A DNA stretch of 64,000 nucleotides from Micromonospora thermarum (lineage in GTDB: Bacteria > Actinomycetota > Actinomycetes > Mycobacteriales > Micromonosporaceae). A model generated the notes under the pieces. That model saw nothing but the letters and a program-made list of their open reading frames with translations. It did no database searches and had not been told where the DNA came from. The position numbers and the translations under genes were made by a program. Shown in pieces: positions 33,622 through 40,546 of this stretch. The stretch's first letter is position 1, and the number at the start of each line of letters is the position of its first letter. Location: assembly GCF_012034245.1 (NCBI RefSeq), contig NZ_JAATEO010000017.1, positions 62,001-126,000 of the forward strand, given 5' to 3'.

Positions 33622-35196
33622 ATGTACGACTACGTGATCGTGGGCGCCGGTTCGGCGGGCTGCGTGCTGGCGGCGCGACTGAGCGAGGATCCCGACGTCC
33701 GGGTCTGCCTGATCGAGGCCGGCCCGGCGGACACGGCGCAGAACGTGCACGTCCCGGTGGCGTTCGGCCGGCTGTTCCGCACGCAGCTCGACTGGGACTA
33801 CGACACGCACGACGAGCCGTACCTGAACCGCCGCCGGATCTACCTGCCCCGGGGCCGGGTGCTCGGCGGCACCAGCTCGATCAACACGATGATCTACATC
33901 CGCGGCCACCGCTCCGACTTCGACGGCTGGAACCAGCCCGGGTGGAGCTACGACGAGCTGCTGCCGTACTTCAAGCGCTCGGAGGACAACGAGCGGGGCG
34001 AGTCGGCGTACCACGGGGTCGGCGGGCCGCTCGCCGTCTCCGAGGGCCGGGCCCGCAACCCGATGTCGGCGGCCTTCGTGGCGGCGGCGCAGGAGGCCGG
34101 GTTCGGCGCCAACGACGACTTCAACGGCGCCGAGCAGGACGGCTTCGGCCTGTTCCAGCTCACCCAGCGGGACGGCCGGCGGGCCAGCACCGCCACCGCG
34201 TTCCTGCACCCGGCCGCCGGGCGGCCGAACCTCACCGTGGAGACGAACCTCCAGGTGCACCGGGTGCTCATCGAGAACGGCCGCGCGGTCGGCGTGGTCG
34301 GCCAGCGGCTCGGCGAGGACGTCGAGATCCGGGCCGAGCGCGAGGTGGTGCTCTCCGCCGGGGCGTACAACTCGCCGCAGCTGCTGATGCTCTCCGGCAT
34401 CGGGCCGGCGGCGCTGCTGACCGCGCTGGGCCTGCCCGTCGTGCTGGACCAGCCGCAGGTCGGGCAGAACCTCCAGGACCACGTCCTGGTGCCGCTCATC
34501 TACGCCCACTCGCACCCGGTCAGCCTGCTCGCCGCCGGCACGCCCGAGCACCTGGAGCAGTTCATGACGGAGGGCCGGGGGCCGCTCACCTCGAACGGGC
34601 CGGAGGCCGGCGGGTTCGTCCGCACCGGCGACGGACTGCCCGCGCCGGACGTGGAGTTCCTCGCCGCGCCGGTCATGTTCGCCGACAACGGCCTCGGCAC
34701 GCCCACCGACCACGCCCTGTCGTACGGCCCGTCGATGCTCGCCCCCCGCAGCCGGGGCAGCGTGCTGCTGGCCCTGGACGACCCGACGGCCAAGCCCAAG
34801 ATCGTCCACAACTACTTCGCCGAGGAGTCCGATCTGGACGACGCGGTGGCGGCGCTGCGCATCGGGCTGGACATCGCCCGGCAGCCGGCGCTCAAGCCGT
34901 ACACCGAGCGGCCGTTCCGGCCGCCGGCCTCCGAGTCCGACGCCGACCTGCGCGACTACGTCCGGCAGTACGCGCACTCGATCTACCACCCGGCCGGCAC
35001 CTGCGCGATGGGCGCGGTCGTCGACGCGGAGCTGCGCGTGCTCGGCGTCGACGGGCTCCGCGTCGCCGACGCCTCGGTGATGCCGCGCCTGGTCAGCGGC
35101 AACCCGAACGCCGCGACCATCGCCATCGGCGAGAAGGCCGCCGACCTGGTGCGGGGTGTACCCGCCCCGGTCGAGGCGGCCCTGACGGCCGGCTGA
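33622..35196 (+). CDS. GMC-family FAD oxidoreductase (choline dehydrogenase-like)
   Basis: The 524-residue flavoenzyme oxidises an alcohol, probably to a ketone or aldehyde. It has the FAD site DYVIVGAGSAGCVLAARL, the GMC signature RGRVLGGTSSINTMIYIRG, a second signature AGAYNSPQLLMLSGIGPAALL, and the C-terminal active site IYHPAGTCAMG with the catalytic His followed by SGNPNAATIAIGEKAADL with its Asn. It is a different subfamily from the GMC protein at 47254. The ATG follows GAGGAGGGG. In this operon it may oxidise a sugar or a core hydroxyl; the substrate is unknown. Confidence 0.88.
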   Translation: MYDYVIVGAGSAGCVLAARLSEDPDVRVCLIEAGPADTAQNVHVPVAFGRLFRTQLDWDYDTHDEPYLNRRRIYLPRGRVLGGTSSINTMIYIRGHRSDFDGWNQPGWSYDELLPYFKRSEDNERGESAYHGVGGPLAVSEGRARNPMSAAFVAAAQEAGFGANDDFNGAEQDGFGLFQLTQRDGRRASTATAFLHPAAGRPNLTVETNLQVHRVLIENGRAVGVVGQRLGEDVEIRAEREVVLSAGAYNSPQLLMLSGIGPAALLTALGLPVVLDQPQVGQNLQDHVLVPLIYAHSHPVSLLAAGTPEHLEQFMTEGRGPLTSNGPEAGGFVRTGDGLPAPDVEFLAAPVMFADNGLGTPTDHALSYGPSMLAPRSRGSVLLALDDPTAKPKIVHNYFAEESDLDDAVAALRIGLDIARQPALKPYTERPFRPPASESDADLRDYVRQYAHSIYHPAGTCAMGAVVDAELRVLGVDGLRVADASVMPRLVSGNPNAATIAIGEKAADLVRGVPAPVEAALTAG

Positions 35197-35254
35197 CCCA
35201 CCCCGTGTCCACCAGCCCGGCGCCCCGCGCCGGTGAACCCGCGAGGAGCACACC

Positions 35255-35710
35255 ATGACCACCAAGGCAGCGTCGCTGGTCACCCAGGCCAAGCAGTGGG
35301 CCACCAACTACGGCGCCTACAGCAACGGCGAGGAGGGCCACTCCCTGACGGCCCCGCTGCGGGTCCGCGCCAACTGGGACGCGGGCGACGCCGACGCCGT
35401 CGCCGCCATGTTCACCGACAACGGCAGCATGCTGATGGGTGACGAGCAGCTGAAGGGCCGGGAGGAGATCCGGTCCTGGCTCGCCGAGGCGTTCGCCGGA
35501 CCGTACAAGGGCTCGCGGCTGCGCTTCGAGCCGGTCGAGATCAAGATGCTGCACGCCGACTGCGCCTTCATGGTGGCCGAGGGCGGCTTCCTGCTCGCCG
35601 GCGAGGACGAGGTCGCCCCCGAACGGTCCAGCCGGATCACCTTCGTCTCGGTCCGCACCGACGGTGACTGGCGGGTCCTGTCGTACCAGTCCAGCCCGGT
35701 CAAGGGCTGA
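35255..35710 (+). CDS. SgcJ-like NTF2-fold protein (paralogue 4)
   Basis: The 151-residue protein has FTDNGSMLMGDEQL, GREEIRSWLAEAFAGPYKG and the closing strands TFVSVRTDGDWRVLSYQSSP. It is most like paralogue 2, although the two are on opposite strands on either side of the divergent promoter at 32.1 kb. It lies between the GMC oxidoreductase and the ThiG-like gene in the rightward operon. Beyond a role linked to the enediyne pathway by family membership nothing specific can be said. Confidence 0.8.
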   Translation: MTTKAASLVTQAKQWATNYGAYSNGEEGHSLTAPLRVRANWDAGDADAVAAMFTDNGSMLMGDEQLKGREEIRSWLAEAFAGPYKGSRLRFEPVEIKMLHADCAFMVAEGGFLLAGEDEVAPERSSRITFVSVRTDGDWRVLSYQSSPVKG

Positions 35711-35823
35711 GCCCACCACTTCCCCCGACAGCGCGCGGGATCGACGCGGCCGGCGCCCGCCGGCCGCGTACCGCCGCCCCCGACCGGTCACCCCACCGGT
35801 GACCGCGACAGAAAGGTGTCCCC

Positions 35824-36597
35824 TTGTCCGTGGAGACGTTGCCGGAGCGGGATCTGGCGAAGCCGTGGCTGGTGCTGGGCGGCCGCGAACTGACCTCCCG
35901 GCTCCTCGTCGGCATCGAGCAGTACACCGAGCCCGCCGTCGTCCGGCAGGTGCTGGAGGTGACCGGGTCGCAGATCTTCATCACCACCGTCGACCCGGAC
36001 AACCGCCGGTCCAGCCTCCTGCTGTCCGACCTGGACGACGAACTGACGCTCGACCGCTACCTCTGGGTCGGCACCACGTCCTTCGCCCGGTCCGCCGACA
36101 GCGCCTGGCGGACCGTCGAGATCCTGCACGACTCGTACGGCATCGAGGTGTTCAAGCTCGACGTGCGTGACGGCACCAACCTGCCGGACAACCGGGCGAC
36201 CATCGATACCACCGGCCGGCTGCGCGAGGCCGGCTACGAGGTGCTACCGTTCATCCTCCCCGACCTGGACACCGCCCGGGCACTGGAGTCGCTCGGCTGT
36301 TCGGCGCTGCGGGTGATGGCGGCGCCGGTCGCCTCCGGCCGGGGCGTGCCCGACCCGGCGCCGATCCGCCGGATCATCGACGAGGTCGGCATCCCGGTCG
36401 TGGTCGAGGGCGGCCTCGGCAGCGCCCGGCACGTCACCCTCGCGATGGAGCTGGGCGCGGCGGCGGTGCTGGTCAACACCGCGCTGGTCCAGGCGAAGGA
36501 GCCGCTGACCATGGCCGCCGCCATGCGGTACGCCGTGTCGGCCGGCCGGCTGTCGTACCTCGCCGGCGCGATGCCCGGCGACGAGATCCCCACCTGA
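35824..36597 (+). CDS. ThiG/BexX-like sulfur transferase, predicted 2-thiosugar synthase
   Basis: The 257-residue TIM barrel is homologous to thiazole synthase ThiG. Lys111 (in EVFKLDVRDG) is the expected Schiff-base lysine. Where ThiG usually has KLE and VVVDAG, this protein has KLD (Asp113) and VVVEGG (Glu195), so two acidic active-site residues are exchanged. The phosphate-binding end (GAAAVLVNTAL, AKEPLTMAAAMRYAV, GRLSYLAG) is kept. BexX, the ThiG homologue of BE-7585A biosynthesis, uses the equivalent lysine to put sulfur on C2 of a sugar phosphate. No thiC, thiE, thiO or thiS of the vitamin pathway is nearby; a sulfur carrier and phosphatase are. TTG start, AAAGG upstream. Confidence 0.8.
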   Translation: MSVETLPERDLAKPWLVLGGRELTSRLLVGIEQYTEPAVVRQVLEVTGSQIFITTVDPDNRRSSLLLSDLDDELTLDRYLWVGTTSFARSADSAWRTVEILHDSYGIEVFKLDVRDGTNLPDNRATIDTTGRLREAGYEVLPFILPDLDTARALESLGCSALRVMAAPVASGRGVPDPAPIRRIIDEVGIPVVVEGGLGSARHVTLAMELGAAAVLVNTALVQAKEPLTMAAAMRYAVSAGRLSYLAGAMPGDEIPT

Positions 36598-36608
36598 GAG
36601 GAGCATCC

Positions 36609-36890
36609 GTGGCCGTGCACGTGACCGTCCCGACGGTCTTCCGGCAGTACACCAGCGGGGACAAGCAGGTCACCGCCGACGGGACGACGCTCGCCGACGT
36701 ACTGTCCGACCTGGCCGCCCGGCACCCGGGCCTGCACTCGCGGCTGGTCACCGACGACGGTCGGCTGCGCCGGTTCGTCAACCTGTACGTCAACGACGTC
36801 GACGTCCGCGAGAGCGGGCTGCTCGACACCCGCACCAACGACGGGGACGTGCTCGTCATCCTGCCCGCCGTCGCGGGCGGGGCCGGGTGA
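36609..36890 (+). CDS. CysO/ThiS/MoaD-like sulfur carrier protein
   Basis: The 93-residue ubiquitin-fold protein resembles mycobacterial CysO (VTVPTVFRQYTSG, LADVLSDLAARHPGL, RRFVNLYVNDVDVR, DGDVLVILPAVAGG). The thiocarboxylate would form on the Gly-Gly, but here two extra residues (Ala-Gly) follow, so a protease would have to expose GG, as for QbsE in quinolobactin synthesis. No JAMM protease or MoeZ/ThiF activating enzyme is in the window; the housekeeping one would have to serve. It directly follows the ThiG-like gene (11-base gap, GGAG site before the GTG), which strongly suggests it is the sulfur donor for that enzyme. Confidence 0.85.
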   Translation: MAVHVTVPTVFRQYTSGDKQVTADGTTLADVLSDLAARHPGLHSRLVTDDGRLRRFVNLYVNDVDVRESGLLDTRTNDGDVLVILPAVAGGAG

Positions 36891-37657
36891 GCATGCGCGA
36901 GTTCGCCGGTGTCCTGTGGGACCTGGACGGAGTCCTCATCGACTCGAGCCGGGCCATCGTGGCGCTGTGGCGCCGGATCGCCGCCGGGTACGGGCGCTGG
37001 CCCGACCCGGCGGCGATCCGGCGTGACGTGCTCGGGTGCGCGCCGGAGCACACCGTCGCGGCGCTCTTCGGTGACCTGCCGGAGGACGACCGGCAGGACG
37101 TGCTGCGCCAGGTGCGCGAGGCCGAGCCGGCGCTGGACTTCGTCGCCGTACCCGGTGCGGTGGCGCTGGTCGGCGCGCTGCGCGACGCGCGGGTACCGAT
37201 GGCGCTGGTGACCGGGGCCTCCGACCGGCGGGCCCGGCGGGTGGTCCGCGAGCTGGGCCTGGCCGGCGCGTTCACCGCGACGGTGACCTGGGGGGAGACG
37301 CCCCGGGGCAAGCCCGCCCCGGACTGCTACCGGCTCGGCGCCGAACGGCTGGCCCTGGATCCGGCCGACTGCCTCGTGGTCGAGGACTCGCCCGGGGGCG
37401 TCCGCGCGGCGACGGCCGCCGGCGCCGCGAGCGTCGCGGTCGGCGAGGAGGCGGGCCTGGCGGCCGCGGGCGCCACGTGGACCGCTCCCGCCGTCGCCGC
37501 GGTGCGCGCCGCGCCGGTCCCCGGCGGCGTCCGCCTGGACGTGGCGGGGGCGGCCGCCGTCCTGCTCCGCGCCGCGCCGGCCGTACCGGTCCCGCCGGGG
37601 TCCGGGTCCGGGCGCGGACCCCACCCCGCGTCGACCACTTCCGTGGTAAGCCGGTGA
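36887..37657 (+). CDS. HAD-superfamily sugar phosphatase-like hydrolase
   Basis: The 256-residue protein has the HAD motifs in order: VLWDLDGVLIDSS (nucleophile and acid Asp), VTGAS (motif II), GKPAPDCY with the Lys, and VVEDSPGGVRAA (motif IV). It is a phosphoglucomutase/phosphatase-type HAD with a helical cap. The last 30 residues are Pro/Gly-rich and probably unstructured. The GTG overlaps the carrier protein stop by four bases. Given the ThiG-like enzyme, it may remove phosphate from 2-thioglucose 6-phosphate or a thiodisaccharide phosphate, or convert between 1- and 6-phosphate. That is inference. Confidence 0.82.
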   Translation: MSMREFAGVLWDLDGVLIDSSRAIVALWRRIAAGYGRWPDPAAIRRDVLGCAPEHTVAALFGDLPEDDRQDVLRQVREAEPALDFVAVPGAVALVGALRDARVPMALVTGASDRRARRVVRELGLAGAFTATVTWGETPRGKPAPDCYRLGAERLALDPADCLVVEDSPGGVRAATAAGAASVAVGEEAGLAAAGATWTAPAVAAVRAAPVPGGVRLDVAGAAAVLLRAAPAVPVPPGSGSGRGPHPASTTSVVSR

Positions 37658-39009
37658 GCGCGCCGCTGCGGGTCCTCTTCGCCACGTCGGAGGTCGCCCC
37701 GCTGGTGAAGGTGGGCGGGCTCGGCGACGTCGCCCAGGCGCTGCCGAAGGCGCTCGCCGCACGCGGGCACCGGGTCGAGCTGGTTCTGCCCGGGTACGCC
37801 GGCCTGCCCGCCGGCCGTCCGGTCGGGACGGTGCCGGTGGCGGCCGGCCGGGTCCGGGCCCGCTTCCAGGTCACCGACCTGGGTGACCACGACGGCGTCC
37901 GCTACCTCACGCTGGCCTCCGACGCCCACCCGGACTGGGAACGGCCCGAGGGGTACGTGGAACGCCACCTCGCCTCGTTCGTGCTCTTCTCCCGCGCCGT
38001 CGCCGACCTGGCCACCCAACCCGGCCACCGGCCGGACGCGGTGCACTGCAACGACTGGCACGTCGGGCACGTCCCCGCCGAGCTGCGCCGGCGGCCCGCC
38101 GCGCCCCGCTCGGTGCTGACCATCCACAACCTCGCCTACCAGGGGCTCTTCCCGTACGACAAGGCCACCGAGCTGGGCCTGACCGGCTACGGCACGGGCA
38201 ACCTGCTGGCCCAGGGCATCCGGTACGCCGACGCGGTCACCACCGTCAGCCCGCGCTACCGCGACGAGACGCTCACCCCGGCGCACGGCTCGGGCCTGCA
38301 CCACCTGCTGCGCAGCCGGGGCGGCGACTACCACGGCATCCTCAACGGGGTCGACTACGACCACTTCGACCCGTCGACGGACCGCTTCCTCCCGGCCCGC
38401 TACGACGTCGACGACCTGGCCGGCAAGGCGGTGGACCGGGCGGCGTTGCAGCGGGCCAGCGGCCTGCCGGTCGACCCGGACGTGCCGCTGTTCGCGTTCG
38501 TCGGCCGGCTCGTGCCGCAGAAGGGCGTCGAGGCGCTGCTGGAGGGCATCGACGAGATCGCCGCGCTCGGCATCCAGCTCGTCGTGGTCGGCACCGGCGC
38601 CGCGTACGAGCGGGCGTTCGTCCGGGCCGCCCGCTGGCACCCGGGCGTCGCCTTCCACCCGGACAGCGGCGAGGCGACCGCCCGCCTCGCGTACGCCGGC
38701 TCGGACGCCTTCCTCGCGCCGTCCCGCTACGAGCCGTGCGGCCTGGCACCGCTGATCGCCCTGCGCTACGGCTCGGTCCCGGTGGTGAGCCGGGTCGGTG
38801 GGATGGCCGAGACGATCGGCGAGTCCGGCCTGGGCGTCGCGTACGACGGCGACCGGGCGGCCGACCTGGTCGCCGCCGTCCGCGCGGCGGTGACCCGGCA
38901 CGCCGACACCGCCGGCTGGGCGGCGCTGCGCGACCGCGGCATGCGGGCACGGTTCACCTGGGACGACGCGGCGCGGCGGTACGAGGCCCTCTACCGCCCC
39001 GCCGACTGA
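37654..39009 (+). CDS. GT5 glycogen/starch synthase-like glucosyltransferase
   Basis: The 451-residue enzyme begins LRVLFATSEVAPLVKVGGLGDV, where KVGGLGDV is the ADP-glucose binding motif of GT5 glycogen synthases, and has HCNDWH, TIHNLAYQG, FVGRLVPQKG and the donor-site PSRYEPCGLAPLIALRYG. It should form alpha-1,4-glucosidic bonds with retention. Actinobacteria normally rely on a different (GT4) glycogen synthase, so a GT5 enzyme in an antibiotic operon is unusual. Its GTG overlaps the HAD stop. It may glucosylate a thiosugar or make the short glucan used by the next two enzymes. Confidence 0.85.
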   Translation: MSAPLRVLFATSEVAPLVKVGGLGDVAQALPKALAARGHRVELVLPGYAGLPAGRPVGTVPVAAGRVRARFQVTDLGDHDGVRYLTLASDAHPDWERPEGYVERHLASFVLFSRAVADLATQPGHRPDAVHCNDWHVGHVPAELRRRPAAPRSVLTIHNLAYQGLFPYDKATELGLTGYGTGNLLAQGIRYADAVTTVSPRYRDETLTPAHGSGLHHLLRSRGGDYHGILNGVDYDHFDPSTDRFLPARYDVDDLAGKAVDRAALQRASGLPVDPDVPLFAFVGRLVPQKGVEALLEGIDEIAALGIQLVVVGTGAAYERAFVRAARWHPGVAFHPDSGEATARLAYAGSDAFLAPSRYEPCGLAPLIALRYGSVPVVSRVGGMAETIGESGLGVAYDGDRAADLVAAVRAAVTRHADTAGWAALRDRGMRARFTWDDAARRYEALYRPAD

Positions 39010-39046
39010 CCGCACCCGCCCGACGACGGAGAGGACGACACGCGCG

Positions 39047-40546
39047 ATGGTGACCCGACGCAGCGGGATCCTTCTGCACCCCAGCTCCCTGCCCGGGCGG
39101 TACGGCGTCGGCGAGCTGGGGCCCGCCGCCGAGGAGTGGCTGGAGTTCCTGGCCGCGGCGGAGCAGTCGGTCTGGCAGATGCTCCCGCTGAACCCGGTGG
39201 GCGCGGAGGGCTGCCCGTACCAGTCGCCGGCGACGCTGGCCGGCAGCCCGCTCTACGTCAGCGTGGACCGGCTGCGCGACGACGGCCTGCTCGACGCCGC
39301 GGACCTGGCCGCCGAGCCGGAGCTGCCGGGGGAGCGGGTCGACTACCCGGCCGCCCTCGCGGTGAAGCGGCGGCTCCTGGCCCGGGCGCACGCGGCCTTC
39401 ACCCCCGACGCCGACTACCGGGCGTTCTGCCGGGACCAGGCCGGCTGGCTCGACGACTACGCCCGGTTCATGGTGCTGCGGGACCGCCACGGCGGCCCGT
39501 GGACGGAGTGGCCGGCGCCCTTGGCGCGCCGGGACCCGGCCGCCCTGGCCCGGCTCGACGAGAGCGCCGCCGGCGACCTCGACCGGTACCGGTTCGAGCA
39601 GTACCTGTTCGCGCGGCACTTCGGGGCCGTCCGCGCCCGGGCCGCGGCGCTGGGCGTCGAGCTGATCGGCGACATCGCGATGTTCCCGGGCGTCGACAGC
39701 GTCGAGACCTGGTCCCGTCCGGACCTGTTCGACCTCGACGCCGACGGCCGGCCCGCCGCCGTGGCCGGCTTCCCGCCCGACGAGTTCAGCCACGAGGGGC
39801 AGGTCTGGGGCAACGCGCTCTACCGGTGGGACCGGATGGCCGCCGAGGACTTCGCCTGGTGGGTGGCGCGGGTCCGGCGGATGACCGAGTGGTACGACAT
39901 GGTGCGGCTCGACCACTTCCGTGGCTTCCTGCGCTACTGGGCCGTCCCGGTGCCCGGCCGCGCCGGCGACGGTTCCTGGCGGGACGGACCCGGCCTCGCG
40001 CTGTTCCAGCGGCTCCGCAAGGACCTCGGCGACGTGACCCTGCTGGCCGAGGACCTCGGGCCCGCCTCGGCCGAGGTGCAGCAACTGCGCGTCGACGCCG
40101 GCATCCCCGGCATGCGGCTGGTCCAGTTCGCGTTCGGCGGCGACGAGAACCAGCACCTGCCGCACCACCACCCGGTCGACTGCGTCGCCTACCCGGGCAC
40201 CCACGACAACGACACCACGCTGGGCTGGTGGGCCGAGCGCAGCGCCGACGAGCGGTCCCGCGTGGAGCGCTACCTCGGCGGCATCCCCGACGGCATCTGC
40301 TGGTCGATGGCGCGCGCGGTGTTCGGCTCGGTGGCGTACCTGGCGGTGCTGCCGGTGCAGGACCTGCTCGAACTCGGCTCGGAGGCCCGCCTCAACGTCC
40401 CCGGCCGCTCCGACGGCAACTGGACGTGGCGGCTGCCGCCCCGGGCGCTCAGCCCCGGACTGGAGTTCCGGCTGCGCCGGCTCACCGAGACGTACGGGCG
40501 GGACCGGCGGGCGGCCGGCCGGCGGCCGAGCGGGTTCACCGGCTGA
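39047..40546 (+). CDS. malQ: 4-alpha-glucanotransferase (amylomaltase, GH77)
   Basis: The 499-residue protein is a typical GH77 disproportionating enzyme that transfers alpha-1,4-glucan pieces between chains. Visible are the start TRRSGILLHPSSLPG, the nucleophile region MVRLDHFRGF, the acid/base LLAEDLG and the third acid in YPGTHDNDTT. It is of the short bacterial type. It follows the GT5 gene by 37 bases and its stop overlaps the TreY start (TGATG), so it is part of the same operon. A general carbon-storage role is possible, but the position between a thiosugar module and an exporter argues for a dedicated one. Confidence 0.92.
   Translation: MVTRRSGILLHPSSLPGRYGVGELGPAAEEWLEFLAAAEQSVWQMLPLNPVGAEGCPYQSPATLAGSPLYVSVDRLRDDGLLDAADLAAEPELPGERVDYPAALAVKRRLLARAHAAFTPDADYRAFCRDQAGWLDDYARFMVLRDRHGGPWTEWPAPLARRDPAALARLDESAAGDLDRYRFEQYLFARHFGAVRARAAALGVELIGDIAMFPGVDSVETWSRPDLFDLDADGRPAAVAGFPPDEFSHEGQVWGNALYRWDRMAAEDFAWWVARVRRMTEWYDMVRLDHFRGFLRYWAVPVPGRAGDGSWRDGPGLALFQRLRKDLGDVTLLAEDLGPASAEVQQLRVDAGIPGMRLVQFAFGGDENQHLPHHHPVDCVAYPGTHDNDTTLGWWAERSADERSRVERYLGGIPDGICWSMARAVFGSVAYLAVLPVQDLLELGSEARLNVPGRSDGNWTWRLPPRALSPGLEFRLRRLTETYGRDRRAAGRRPSGFTG

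Noticed and set aside
35824..36597. The ThiG-like gene as a normal vitamin B1 gene
   Set aside because: No other thiamine gene is near, two active-site acids differ from usual ThiG, and the gene is embedded in an antibiotic sugar operon with a carrier and phosphatase. Complementation would settle it.
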